Part shown: positions 1 to 9,398 of the stretch, in pieces
How positions within the stretch are numbered: position 1 is the stretch's first letter
How the letters are laid out: every line of letters begins with the position of its first letter
Origin: Allofustis seminis DSM 15817
Lineage (GTDB): Bacteria > Bacillota > Bacilli > Lactobacillales > Carnobacteriaceae_A
Direction of reading: 5' to 3'
DNA: 64,000 nt
Assembly (NCBI RefSeq): GCF_000374325.1
Contig: NZ_KB894080.1
Location: 153,190-217,189, forward strand
Made by a program: the position numbers and the translations under genes
The notes under the pieces: model-generated
Told to the model about the DNA's origin: nothing
What the model saw: only the letters and a program-made list of their open reading frames with translations
Databases searched by the model: none

Positions 1-714
1 TTTTTTCTCAAATTCAGAAGCGTCATAGTCGCGAATATCTTTTAATTCACCGAAGACGAAGCGGCGATTGCCTGTATCACTGAAGCCGAAGCCTTTATTT
101 TTTTCGTAGACGCAGTTCATTAATGAGATAATAGGGGAGCCATGTTCTTCCGCTACTTGGTCTTCAATCCAGCCAATTTCTGTTTCATGGACGACTTTCA
201 TCTCATACATTTCATATTCATAGATTTTGTCTTTGTCGGTAATGTAGATTTTGTCCCCTTCACGCATATGTTTAAGTGCTGAAAGCAATAAATCATCACG
301 CCCCATCCAATGTCCCGCAATAGGATAGTTGCCTTTGCCCATCTCTTGATCTGGGCGCATAGTGCCAACCCCAGCATTCAAGATACTATTATCGAGTCCT
401 TTAAATAATGTCAAATTCACGCTGATACTTGGAATATAGAGCTTGCCAATAATTAGGTTTGGATCAATATTCTTAGGATCGAGCAATGTTTCGGACGGAT
501 TAATAGCGGTTACTGTTCCAAAGTCGAATTCCGCTTTTGTTTTTTTGTTTTTTGCAAGGTCATCCGCTGATAGTCCGTCATAGACTTCTTCTTGTTTAAT
601 AATATTATGCTCAATGAGCCAATTAGAGATACTTGGTGCTGCCAGTTGAAAGAGTCCAATAAGAATTAAGGCAACTCCGATTACTTGCAACACTCTACGC
701 CATGCTTTTTTCAT
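1..714 (-). CDS. srtA: class A sortase, 3' end cut by window edge
   Basis: Translating the complement from the ATG at 714 down to base 1 gives 238 residues without a stop. One N-terminal membrane segment (about residues 8-26) precedes an extracellular sortase domain. The catalytic set is visible: His135 in IAGHWM, Cys201 in LMNC, and Arg217/Arg218 in NRRFVFGEL, as in class A housekeeping sortases, which cut LPXTG proteins and join them to peptidoglycan. GAGGGA precedes the start. Only the last few residues can be missing, since the family is about 230-250 residues long. The LPKTG adhesin at 6117-8779 is a plausible substrate. The gene reads away from the rest of the window. Confidence 0.93.
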   Translation of the reverse strand, partial: MKKAWRRVLQVIGVALILIGLFQLAAPSISNWLIEHNIIKQEEVYDGLSADDLAKNKKTKAEFDFGTVTAINPSETLLDPKNIDPNLIIGKLYIPSISVNLTLFKGLDNSILNAGVGTMRPDQEMGKGNYPIAGHWMGRDDLLLSALKHMREGDKIYITDKDKIYEYEMYEMKVVHETEIGWIEDQVAEEHGSPIISLMNCVYEKNKGFGFSDTGNRRFVFGELKDIRDYDASEFEKK

Positions 715-951
715 ACAATCCCTCACTTGTTCTTTAAGATTTCATCTGTAGTATACCATAAAATAAAAGGCTGCCAATCATTCGATGACCGTGACCGAAA
801 AAAATTCAAATGTGTTGAAAAAAGTTGCAAAATTTAGATAGATATTTAATAATTAAGGTAAGGCTAAATATTAAAAATAGCTACCTGATAGGAGAAGGAG
901 CATGCTGAAATAAGCATCTTCTTAACTCCTTTAGAAAGTGAGCCATAAAAT

Positions 952-1311
952 ATGAAAAAATATATCCAAATCTATGTATTACCTATTGTAGTCGCGGCGG
1001 GATTAGTGCTATGGATTACGAGTTTGGCGATGAATTCTCAGGAAGTGTCAGACTTTTCTGCCTCATCTGAAGTGCAGACTCAAAAAGCAGTGGCTGCCCC
1101 TGTTGAATCGTTGACATCGACAAAATATTCAGCTTCTATCCCTACGCATACATTGCCAATAAAGACACAGCCTCAAATGGCAATTATGGCACATTATAGC
1201 AGATTTCATGCTTGCTCTATTATATTACTTTTAGCAGTTGCGCTATTTTTTGCTTGGGACAATGCATCCGCGCTAGCACTAAGTACTTCTGCACAAACTG
1301 AACATAAATAA
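952..1311 (+). CDS. small two-segment membrane protein of unknown function
   Basis: A 119-residue protein that I do not recognise. It has a hydrophobic segment at residues about 9-27, a polar Ser/Thr-rich middle (about 28-85) and a second hydrophobic stretch at about 88-108, then a short polar tail. There is no LPXTG motif or lipobox. The ribosome site is weak (GAAAG about 20 bases upstream), but a clean terminator follows directly, which supports a real single-gene unit. It lies between sortase (opposite strand) and the Bce-type regulator, so an envelope role is possible, but no function can be assigned. Confidence 0.55.
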   Translation: MKKYIQIYVLPIVVAAGLVLWITSLAMNSQEVSDFSASSEVQTQKAVAAPVESLTSTKYSASIPTHTLPIKTQPQMAIMAHYSRFHACSIILLLAVALFFAWDNASALALSTSAQTEHK

Positions 1312-1317
1312 GAGAAC

Positions 1318-1346
1318 AAAGGATTTCAATGCGAAATCCTTTTTAT
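1318..1346 (+). terminator. rho-independent terminator
   Basis: Ten-base arms AAAGGATTTC / GAAATCCTTT around a 5-base loop, followed by a T-rich run. It ends the small membrane protein gene and insulates it from the response regulator. Confidence 0.85.
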
Positions 1347-1489
1347 TTGCTCAAAAATAAGAGAAAGTTTTGCCATTTCGCTAAAACATAATAAAATAGA
1401 AATAACTTATGAATTAAAATGCCACAAGGAGCTTGGCACCTGAGTAAAATCATATATTGCAAAAATTAGCCAATAAAGGAGGGACCCTG

Positions 1490-2164
1490 ATGAAAATATT
1501 AATTGTTGAAGATGATCATTTTATCCGCCAGATGCTAGGGGACGAATTAGAAAAATGGGGCTTTATAGTGGCGGAAGTGGACGATTTTCATCAGACATTG
1601 GCAACGTTCCAACAAGAATGTCCGCAACTAGTCTTAATGGATATTAAATTACCTATATTTGATGGATATTATTTTACGCAAGAAATACGCAAAATCTCCC
1701 AAGTACCCATTATTTTTATTTCATCGCAGGCAGATCAGATGACGCAGATTATGGCGATCGAGATGGGGGCAGATGATTTTATTGTTAAACCTTTTGCGAT
1801 GAGTCTTGTTATTTCCAAAATTAAAGCATTATTGCGGCGAACTTATATGTATGATGGTGCGTCTGATTTAAAAAGTAAAATTGACTATGATGAAACAAAA
1901 TTGACACTTACCTATCATCATAAGAAGGTGGAATTAACGAAGACAGAAAATTTGCTACTAAATGCACTGTGGACGAAGAAAAATCACTATGTCTCAGGCA
2001 ATGATCTTATTGACACTTGTTGGGAAAGTGAACAATTTATTGATGATAATACGCTCTTTGTCAATATGAGTCGTTTACGCAAAAAACTGGCAAGTATTGG
2101 ATTACCTGATGTGATCGAAACCAAAAAGAATGTAGGGTATAAATTCAATGAAGAAGATCTCTAA
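1490..2164 (+). CDS. BceR-type response regulator (OmpR family)
   Basis: A 224-residue regulator: receiver domain (about 1-115) with acidic pocket VEDD, phosphoacceptor Asp51 (LMDIKLP) and Lys100 (VKPF), then an OmpR-type winged helix (about 130-224). ATG 1490 is chosen because GGAGG lies 7-11 bases upstream; a TTG at 1457 has no such site. The stop overlaps the kinase start by 17 bases. Together with the intramembrane-sensing kinase and the ABC transporter downstream, this is the layout of BceRS-BceAB modules (GraRS, VraDE, BraRS types), which sense and resist cationic peptides or bacitracin-like drugs. It probably acts on the promoter region at 3047-3114. Confidence 0.9.
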   Translation: MKILIVEDDHFIRQMLGDELEKWGFIVAEVDDFHQTLATFQQECPQLVLMDIKLPIFDGYYFTQEIRKISQVPIIFISSQADQMTQIMAIEMGADDFIVKPFAMSLVISKIKALLRRTYMYDGASDLKSKIDYDETKLTLTYHHKKVELTKTENLLLNALWTKKNHYVSGNDLIDTCWESEQFIDDNTLFVNMSRLRKKLASIGLPDVIETKKNVGYKFNEEDL

Positions 2165-3053
2165 TTATTTTAAAGAGAAAAAAGGCGAATATATTTTACT
2201 AGCACTGCTTCTTTTATCAACGATGGGCATATTATATTTATTTGAGATGCCAGCAGATGCTTATTTTGTGTTGCTCCTCCTTTATGGACTGATTGCGACA
2301 TATTATACGCTCCTTTCATTTTCTTTTTATAAGCGACAAGCCGACTATCGTGCCGAAATTGTGCAGCTAAAGCGACAAGTGCGCACAGAAGAAGAGGAAA
2401 AGATCCGCTATCGCAATGATTTACGCGACTATTTTCTTATTTGGCTTCATCAGATTAAGACACTGCTCACATCTTTGGCACTGCTTGCAGAATCATTAGG
2501 CCAAAAAGAAAAAGAAACATTGAAGATGCTCATTATTGCGATTGAAAATTATACAGAAATGGCGCTTACTTATTTAAAATTGTCGGATTTTTCTGCAGAT
2601 ATGGAAATTAGAAGCGTTGAAATATCGCATATTGTCAACAAACTCTTAAAAAAATATCGCACCCATTTTATTTCATCAGGGACTAAGCTTGTCTATAAGC
2701 CTTTTTGCCAAAAGGTTGTAACAGATGCGAATTATTTGGAGATTATGATCGAACAATTATTGAATAATGCCTTGAAATATGCATCTGGTACAGAGATTAC
2801 GATCGGATTTGAGGCAGATTATTTCTTTATTAGGGACAAAGGGCTAGGCATTGCCGAAGAAAAGCAGGCCATCATCTTCTCGCGTGGATATTCAGCAGGC
2901 AATCAGATGAATTCGCATAAATCATCAGGGATTGGGTTGTATGTGGTCCAGCAAATTTCACAAAAATTAGATCATCCAGTGGAAGTATTCTCTTCAGTTG
3001 AACAGCATTTTAGCGAATTTCGCATTCATTTTCCCACGCTTTCAAAATTGTAA
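2148..3053 (+). CDS. BceS-type intramembrane-sensing histidine kinase
   Basis: A 301-residue kinase with two membrane helices (about 15-32 and 38-58) joined by only a few residues, so no extracellular sensor domain; this is typical of kinases that read the state of a partner BceAB transporter. His101 lies in WLHQIKT, the usual motif of this subfamily. The ATP-binding part shows the N box (LLNNALKYA, about 204-212), DKGLGI (230-235) and GIGL (261-264). It is translationally coupled to the regulator upstream. Confidence 0.9.
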   Translation: MKKISNYFKEKKGEYILLALLLLSTMGILYLFEMPADAYFVLLLLYGLIATYYTLLSFSFYKRQADYRAEIVQLKRQVRTEEEEKIRYRNDLRDYFLIWLHQIKTLLTSLALLAESLGQKEKETLKMLIIAIENYTEMALTYLKLSDFSADMEIRSVEISHIVNKLLKKYRTHFISSGTKLVYKPFCQKVVTDANYLEIMIEQLLNNALKYASGTEITIGFEADYFFIRDKGLGIAEEKQAIIFSRGYSAGNQMNSHKSSGIGLYVVQQISQKLDHPVEVFSSVEQHFSEFRIHFPTLSKL

Positions 3054-3114
3054 GGTTCGCTTCGCAATATTGTAAGGTTAGATAAAAGCTAACAGAATGG
3101 GCGTTATCTATAAT
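3047..3114 (+). promoter_or_regulatory. promoter with direct-repeat operator for the bceAB-like genes
   Basis: The 11-mer ATTGTAAGGTT occurs at 3047-3057 and 3069-3079, exactly 22 bases apart (two helical turns), and GTTAG-N7-CTAAC (3077-3093) follows. A perfect TATAAT lies at 3109-3114 but no good -35 box is present, as expected for a promoter that needs an activator. The response regulator at 1490-2164 is the obvious candidate; this is inference. The first repeat begins within the kinase's last codons. Confidence 0.6.
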
Positions 3115-3146
3115 AAGCATAGCTAAAATATTAGGAGGTAACGACT

Positions 3147-3908
3147 ATGAAAGTATTGGAAGTTAATCATTTAAGAAAAGTCTATCCTAAGACACAAACC
3201 GAAGCGCTGCGCGATGTGAATTGCACGGTCGATGCTCATGAATTTGTCGCCATTATGGGCGAAAGTGGCTCAGGAAAAAGTACATTGCTCAATAGTATCG
3301 CAACGCTCGAAACACCAACGTCTGGGCAGATTTTTATTGACGGGAAAAATATCGAAGCTATGAATCCAACAGAGATTGCGACCTTTAGAAGAGAACGGCT
3401 CGGCTTTGTCTTTCAAGATTTCAACTTAATTGAGACCTTTAATGTTCGCGATAATATCTTATTGCCGCTAGTCTTGTCAGATGTCGATCCTAAAAGCTTC
3501 GATCAGAAAATTGACCGTATCGCTCAGAAATTAAATATCGAACCACTTCTGGAAAAATCAGTCAATGAAATCTCTGGTGGCCAAAAGCAGCGTGTCGCTA
3601 TTGCACGCGCTTTAATTAACGATCCAACATTGCTACTGGCGGATGAGCCAACGGGACAGCTTGATAGTAAATCAGCTAATGCTGTGATGGACGTTTTTTC
3701 GCGTTTAAATGAAGAAGGACATACATTGCTGATGGTTACGCACTCGATTAAAGCAGCGTCTTCTGCCAAACGTGTTCTATTTATCAAAGATGGCATTATC
3801 TACCACGAAATATATCGCGGGGAATTATCGTCGGCTGATTTTGCCGAAAAAATTGCCAATTCGCTCACGTTACTTAATCGCACTGGGGGAGGCGAAGAAA
3901 ATGATTAA
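3147..3908 (+). CDS. BceA-type ABC transporter ATP-binding protein
   Basis: A 253-residue MacB/LolD-like ATPase with Walker A GESGSGKST (38-46), Q-loop Gln90, signature SGGQ (143-146) and Walker B LLLADE (162-167). AGGAGG precedes the ATG. It overlaps the permease gene by 8 bases, so the two are translated together. In characterised Bce systems the ATPase and permease remove cell-wall-active peptides from their lipid targets and signal flux to the kinase. The substrate here is unknown. Confidence 0.92.
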   Translation: MKVLEVNHLRKVYPKTQTEALRDVNCTVDAHEFVAIMGESGSGKSTLLNSIATLETPTSGQIFIDGKNIEAMNPTEIATFRRERLGFVFQDFNLIETFNVRDNILLPLVLSDVDPKSFDQKIDRIAQKLNIEPLLEKSVNEISGGQKQRVAIARALINDPTLLLADEPTGQLDSKSANAVMDVFSRLNEEGHTLLMVTHSIKAASSAKRVLFIKDGIIYHEIYRGELSSADFAEKIANSLTLLNRTGGGEEND

Positions 3909-5859
3909 TCGACTCGTTTCCCAAAATTTGCGTGCTAACCGCAAAAATAATTGGATCTTCATCGTTGCAAGTGCTGTTATCTATGCATTGATCTTTGTCT
4001 TTTATTCATTGATTGACAATGAATATGTGCGCACGCGCAATGAACATTTGGTCTCTTTTATCACTTTTGGGGCTGTAGTTTCTTCAGTTATTGCACTAAT
4101 CTTCACATTATATGTTCAACGTTTCTTATTCAAACGCCGTGCACGTGAATTGTCACTATATCAAGTGCTTGGCCTTGAGAAAAAGCATATTATAGAAATG
4201 CTTGGAAAAGAATCACTCTGCCTCTTTTTAGTGACAGCTACCTTAACAACATTGACAGGCTATGTGATAGGGGTCATTTCATTTTTATCACTGACACGCT
4301 TTTTGCATATGACATTAGAGTCTTTGACCCACTTCAAATTTGATCCCAAAGCACTACTTATTACCTTAGGTGTCTTGATGCTGGGCTGCATTGGAAATTT
4401 GTTTTTGAATATTGTGCACGTTGCACGGAAGTCGCCAGCAGAATTGATGTCTTATGATAAAAAAGCTGAAAAAGAACCTCAAGTGAATGTACTGCTCTTT
4501 ATTCTCGGGCTATTGACATTGGGGGGAGGCTACTATTTGGCTCTCACAATCAAAAATCCGCTCGAAGCAATTGTAACACTATTTGTGGCCATTGTGTTAG
4601 TTGTGATAGGGACTTATTGTTTATTTATTGCAGGTTCAATCTTTGTCCTTAAAATGTTACGGGCTAATTCCCATATCTACTATAAGAAAGAAAATTTCTT
4701 ATCACTATCCAACTTAATGTATCGCATGAAAAGTGGCAGCATAAGCCTTGCAACCATTGCTATCTTATGTTCGGCCGTTATTCTAACGATCACAGGAAGC
4801 TACAGTCTTGGTATCGGCTTGAAAGATGCGAATCTAGAGAGTGATTATGAGCTAACTTATTATTTTCCTGATTATTCTAAGGAGGAGATTCCGACAAAAG
4901 ATATGATTGAGGAAAAGGAACAATCCATTACCCAGACATTGGATGCGGATATCTCATATCGTCCATTTATTACTGCTTCACGACTAATTAAGATCGATCA
5001 GGATGGAGTAATTGATTATGATCTGCAGCAGGAAAAGATCTCTGCTGAGCATGTCAACTATTTAACAGTTACGACTAAGGATTACTATGAGCGGGCCTTC
5101 GATGTAAAATTGCCTGATCTGCAAGCTGGTGAAGTCTACTACTATGCATCGCGCCCTGAAATTCGCCACTTGCAGTCCATCCGTATTGGGGGCAAGACCT
5201 ATATGACCCGACCGATTAAAGATAAGAGCGCTAAGAATATGGCACTTGAAAAAATATTCCTCGTGTTTGATACTTATGATCCTATGGGCGAGATCATTGC
5301 TAAAAATGCAAATAATGAAGGGTTCGGCAATGCTTTGCGTTATGACTTATTCATTGACGAAAAGGCAGGCCAACATCTATCGGAAACTTTGCAAGCATTT
5401 GCTGCTTCACATGAGATGGAATATGTTTCTCAAAAAGAATTGGCTCAATTTTTGGAAATTTTTTCAGGAGGTTTGCTCTTCATTGGTATCTTGCTCTCCA
5501 TTATCTTTACAGTTATTACGAGTTTTGTTCTTTATTACAAACAAGTGAATGAAGCAGAAGAAGATCGCCGCCGCTATCTCATTTTACAAAAATTAGGAGT
5601 CAGCGAGAAAATGGCGACCCATACGATCCAAAAACAGATGCGGTCCGTCTTTTTGTCGCCAATTCTTGTAGCGGTTGTTCATAATTTGTTCGCCAGTCAT
5701 ATGTTGTCGGTGATGTTACGCATTTTCTTAGTGCGTTCTCATATGGTTTATTTGGAACATCTGGCTGTCGTGTCAGCAGTGTTTGTCGTTGTTTATTTAG
5801 TTATTTATCTCGTAGCGCAGAAAGCTTATAAGATGATTGTTTGGCCAAATTATGCTTAA
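3901..5859 (+). CDS. BceB-type ABC transporter permease
   Basis: A 652-residue permease starting at the ATG overlapping the end of the ATPase gene; an open frame runs upstream of it inside the ATPase but has no reason to be translated. FtsX-like membrane helices occur at both ends, with a large, mostly polar region (about residues 310-520) between helices, matching the extracellular loop of BceB proteins that contacts the peptide or its lipid target. That loop is the most variable part of the family and would decide specificity. The last helices lie near residues 525-645. Confidence 0.9.
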   Translation: MINRLVSQNLRANRKNNWIFIVASAVIYALIFVFYSLIDNEYVRTRNEHLVSFITFGAVVSSVIALIFTLYVQRFLFKRRARELSLYQVLGLEKKHIIEMLGKESLCLFLVTATLTTLTGYVIGVISFLSLTRFLHMTLESLTHFKFDPKALLITLGVLMLGCIGNLFLNIVHVARKSPAELMSYDKKAEKEPQVNVLLFILGLLTLGGGYYLALTIKNPLEAIVTLFVAIVLVVIGTYCLFIAGSIFVLKMLRANSHIYYKKENFLSLSNLMYRMKSGSISLATIAILCSAVILTITGSYSLGIGLKDANLESDYELTYYFPDYSKEEIPTKDMIEEKEQSITQTLDADISYRPFITASRLIKIDQDGVIDYDLQQEKISAEHVNYLTVTTKDYYERAFDVKLPDLQAGEVYYYASRPEIRHLQSIRIGGKTYMTRPIKDKSAKNMALEKIFLVFDTYDPMGEIIAKNANNEGFGNALRYDLFIDEKAGQHLSETLQAFAASHEMEYVSQKELAQFLEIFSGGLLFIGILLSIIFTVITSFVLYYKQVNEAEEDRRRYLILQKLGVSEKMATHTIQKQMRSVFLSPILVAVVHNLFASHMLSVMLRIFLVRSHMVYLEHLAVVSAVFVVVYLVIYLVAQKAYKMIVWPNYA

Positions 5860-5882
5860 ATATCCTTCCCAAAAGGTCCTAT

Positions 5883-5939
5883 ATCACAATGTATGGCGCA
5901 TGGTCGCTACTTGTTGATGTAGTGGCCTTTTTGTGTGAT
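5883..5939 (+). terminator. terminator after the bceAB-like genes
   Basis: Inner stem GGTCGCTAC (5902-5910) with GTAGTGGCC (5919-5927), including G-T pairs, followed by TTTTT; an outer ATCACA/TGTGAT arm encloses it. Confidence 0.75.
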
Positions 5940-5998
5940 GACGCATTCTTCTTCAATTTCTTATGCTATGCGAGGTAGTAAATGAAAAAAGTTTGTGA

Positions 5999-6080
5999 TA
6001 TAATGCACGCATGCAATGAGCTATCATAAAAAAAGAGCGTAACCATGAATAATGGTTACCGCTTTTAATTTTTGATAGCT
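5999..6080 (+). promoter_or_regulatory. promoter and terminator-like leader hairpin of the adhesin gene
   Basis: TGATATAAT at 5996-6004 is an extended -10 element. About 15 bases after the likely transcript start lies a nested structure: outer arms AGCTATCA (6019-6026) and TGATAGCT (6073-6080), and an inner hairpin with TAACCAT (6040-6046) pairing ATGGTTA (6052-6058), followed by CGCTTTTAATTTTT. The inner hairpin looks like a terminator placed between promoter and start codon (6117), so attenuation of the surface protein is possible. It could also be the terminator of an unseen short RNA. Confidence 0.5.
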
Positions 6081-6116
6081 ATTGTGTGAAAGATGTGTTA
6101 GAGAGGAAGGATACGT

Positions 6117-8779
6117 ATGAATGGTAAGAGCAAGTTGCTTTCTATTGTAGCATTTTTCGCGCTACTGCTCAGTCAAGTCTTACCTGGACTTGTTGCTTTT
6201 GCACAGACTGACCCAGCCAGTACATTGACTGATCAGATGGTATCACAACAAGAAGTGCCAGCATTAGTAGATGAGCAAGTAGAGTCAGAACAAGTAGCAC
6301 AAGTTGTTAACTCTGATGAAGACCATGAAGCTGTTACAGTAGAAAAGCCGATAGCGACCGAAGCAGATAATGCAGGCGAAGAAGCTAAGGCGTCAGAAAT
6401 AGATAGTGCGACCGAAGAGACAGAAGAAAAAGATATCGCACCTATTGCTTTAGAGATGGAAGAAGAGACAGTGCCAGATGCTCAAAAAGCAGGCGAAATC
6501 TCTGACGTTATATATCTGAATGGTGCAATAGGCCAAGACACTTTTGATGGCACGACACAAGCACAAGCTGTCAAGACCTTTGCCAAAGCAAAAGAATTAG
6601 CGACAGCGCATCAGACAGTTAAGCGCATTATCGTTATAGGGATAACGACTGTTTCAGGTGAGGTCAGCCTTGCAGGGACTAATGCGATATTAGTGCGAGG
6701 CGATCAATTTAATGCTCAATTATTACAAGTTGATGCTGGTCAGCATGCAACTTTTACTAATATTGTGATTGATGGGAATTCTGAGGGTAATACAACGACA
6801 ATTAAACCGTTGATTGAAGCCAGAGATGGCGCAGTTGTTGATATTAATGAAGGAACCATTTTGAAAAATAATAAAAATAAAACATCAGTCGACTTACCAA
6901 CAAGAGGTGGAGCACTTGGTATTTTTGGTGCAACCCTCAATATGATGGGTGGACTGATTGAAGGCAACCAAGCACTTATGGCGGAGGCATCTATTTAAAT
7001 CGGTCAACTATGAATTTCTCGTCCGGAATTGTTAGAGATAATCGTTGTGAGCTTGTGAGCTATAATTCTGGAAGTGGAACACAATATTATGCTGCTGGTG
7101 GTGGAATTGCTGCAGAGGCAGCCTCAACGCTCAATATGTCAGGCGATGCAGCGGTTCTTAACAATTTCTCTCATGAGATCGGTGGCGGTATCAGTATCGG
7201 CTCTAACCAGTGGGGCGCTGGCAATATATTTAATATGACAGGTGGCACAATTGATGGTAACACTGCAGGAGCTGCTGGCGGGGGATTATTTATCCAAGCG
7301 AAATATTTCCAAGGTGGAATTTCTAAAGCTTATATCTCTAGCGGTAAGATTACAAACAATACGATGAGTGGCACAGGAGTGACTAATGATGACTTCGGCG
7401 GTGGCGGCATCTACGTCAATGGTGCTAATAATTTGTACGGGGTCAATGGTGCTAATGGTGAATTATACTTAAAAAATGTACTCATCACTGACAACACTGC
7501 CAAATTGCAAGGTGCAGGACTAGCAGCTTGCCCAATTGCCAAGACTAAAATGTATGTCAATGATGGTGGTGCCATCTATGGCAATCATACACAGATTGCT
7601 GGAAAAGATTTCTACTTATTATCTGATCCAGTCCGCGGTCTTCATGGAGGCATTCCAGAGTATAAATTATCCAAACGTATGCTTGGTGGTGTACCTTATC
7701 GCTGGACTAAATCAGATGGCACATTGCTTGAAGATGACAAATATGAAGGGAAGCTGACAATGGGCACCAGCCTTTCATTATATGCAGACTCTGCTGGCAA
7801 TGCTTTCACACAAAGTCTTGCAAAAGTTATTATTTCTGGCAACACTTCCGCAACGCGCGGCGGCGGTATTGGCAGTAATGGAACGGTAACGATTGGAGTC
7901 GAAGATGAAGAGACGCAAGTTACTGTGCAGAAGAAATGGAAAGATAATGAAAATGCTGAACATACACGCCCAGCAGCTATTACAATCAAATTGATTGCCA
8001 ATGATGATAAGGTTGTCGAAATGCGTGAATTAAATGAAGCTAATAATTGGCAGACGACATTTTCCGACCTTCCAACGCAAGCAGATGGCGAAGCAATTCA
8101 TTACTCAATTCAAGAAGAAAAGATTGAAGGTTATACAAGTGCGGTAGAGGGCAATGCAGCGGATGGCTTTGTATTAACGAATACGGTGGTTCCATCAGAG
8201 CCACTGACGCCACTTGCTCCTCCAACGCGAGACCTTCATGTTACTAAGCAGTGGCATGATGATAAAGGTCAGACGATTGTTGCGCCGACAGATGCAATTC
8301 AAGTCGAACTTTATCGTAATGGTGCATCAACGGGTCAAATGGTAGAATTGAATGCGGCGAATAATTGGAGCGTTACATTTAAAGACTTGCCAGTCTATGA
8401 AGCAGTTGCACATCCAGTAGATTATGACTATACAGTCAAAGAAGTTGGCACAACGGATAAAGATACAATAAAAATTGCCGACAACTGGTATCATGTGGCA
8501 ATTACTGGCACAATGAAAGACGGATACACAATCGTGAACAGCGCTTGTCCTCCAAATAAACCCAATGTACCGCACGAACCCAATGTACCGCATGAACCAA
8601 ATGTGCCACATGAACCCAAAAAGCCAAATGAACCAAATGGCAATGTTCCTAGCAAAAAATTACCGAAGACTGGTATGATGCATATATCATTAATGAATGG
8701 CACACTTTTAATAGCGCTAGGTATCGGAGTTCTTGCGGGTATTGCGCGATATATTAACAAAGAAAGCTTATCAATATAG
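6117..8779 (+). pseudogene. LPKTG-anchored beta-helix/Cna-B adhesin, broken by a frameshift
   Basis: Frame one (6117-6998) gives a signal peptide (about 1-29), an acidic Glu/Val-rich stretch and the start of a right-handed beta-helix region. It stops at 6996. A second frame (7010-8779) continues the same glycine-rich beta-helix repeats, then two Cna-B domains (about 7919-8190 and 8230-8540), a Pro-rich repeat of NVPHEP units, LPKTG (8660-8674), a membrane helix and a positive tail. Reading the second frame backwards past its first ATG gives YGGGIYLNRST, the natural continuation, so one missing base near 6980 (CTTATGG, probably from CTTTATGG) explains the break. As sequenced, the first product lacks the anchor and the second lacks a signal peptide. 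A sequencing error is possible. Confidence 0.85.
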
Positions 8780-8788
8780 ATACCACCT

Positions 8789-8822
8789 ATCCCTTGACCG
8801 TGAATGGTCGAGGGATTTTTTA
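8789..8822 (+). terminator. terminator of the adhesin gene
   Basis: Eleven-base arms ATCCCTTGACC / GGTCGAGGGAT (one G-T pair) with a 6-base loop and a T run. Confidence 0.9.
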
Positions 8823-8960
8823 TGGAAGGGATGCACATTGCGGTTGCTGAAGATGGTGTGGTTCTATTTTTCTTATGACATTTTGCGACATATCATAGCG
8901 CAATGTCTCATCTGGAATAGATAAAAAAGTTTGGGTAGCAAAAGTTAGCAAATGAAAAAA

Positions 8961-8989
8961 TTGACAAAGCTTCTAAAGGCTCCTATACT
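8961..8989 (+). promoter_or_regulatory. sigma-A promoter of the Mg2+ transporter gene
   Basis: TTGACA (8961-8966), 17-base spacer, TATACT (8984-8989). Transcription would start near 8996, just before the M-box. Confidence 0.85.
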
Positions 8990-9004
8990 TAGTGAGTATT
9001 GATT

Positions 9005-9227
9005 TTGAGGGTAGGTGAGGCTACCGCTAGAATTAAGATTACCGCCGTAAAATAATGGAGACATTATGCACTGGTCAGCAGTTGTTATCGACGAAGGTTC
9101 CAACTAGAGTAAGTTCATGTCTAGCGAAGTTAAAGCTTGGACGGATCGATGTAACAAGAATACTATTGAATAAACATCTACCAAATTTTTAAAGTGTGTA
9201 CCTTTAGACATTTGAGTAGATTTTTTT
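9005..9227 (+). promoter_or_regulatory. M-box (ykoK) magnesium riboswitch with terminator
   Basis: The leader contains M-box hallmarks: GGTGAGGCTACCGC near 9014-9027, ACCGCCG near 9041, TGCACTGGTCAGCAG near 9068, and GTTAAAGCTTGGACG near 9129. Arms ATCTACCAAAT (9176-9186) and ATTTGAGTAGAT (9210-9221) followed by seven T form the expression-platform terminator. In this class Mg2+ binding favours termination, so the downstream ATPase gene is made when Mg2+ is low. The placement before an MgtA-type ATPase strongly supports the call. Exact aptamer ends are approximate; about 170 bases after the terminator hold nothing else I can name. Confidence 0.85.
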
Positions 9228-9398
9228 ATTTTTACGAAAGGGGTTACAGGGATGGATGATTTTTCAAATTGTAAGAAGCACAAAATAATCACAACAAAAC
9301 AGATAGCCTCTTGTCGGGTAGAGCGGTTGTTACGGAACATCTAGACTTTCAAATGACGCTACCTCTTGAGGCAGAAAGATTGAGAAAGGAAGATATAT

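Noticed and set aside
3772..3900. Longer N-terminus for the BceB-type permease
   Set aside because: The extra residues lie inside the ATPase gene in another frame; the ATG at 3901 fits the family start.
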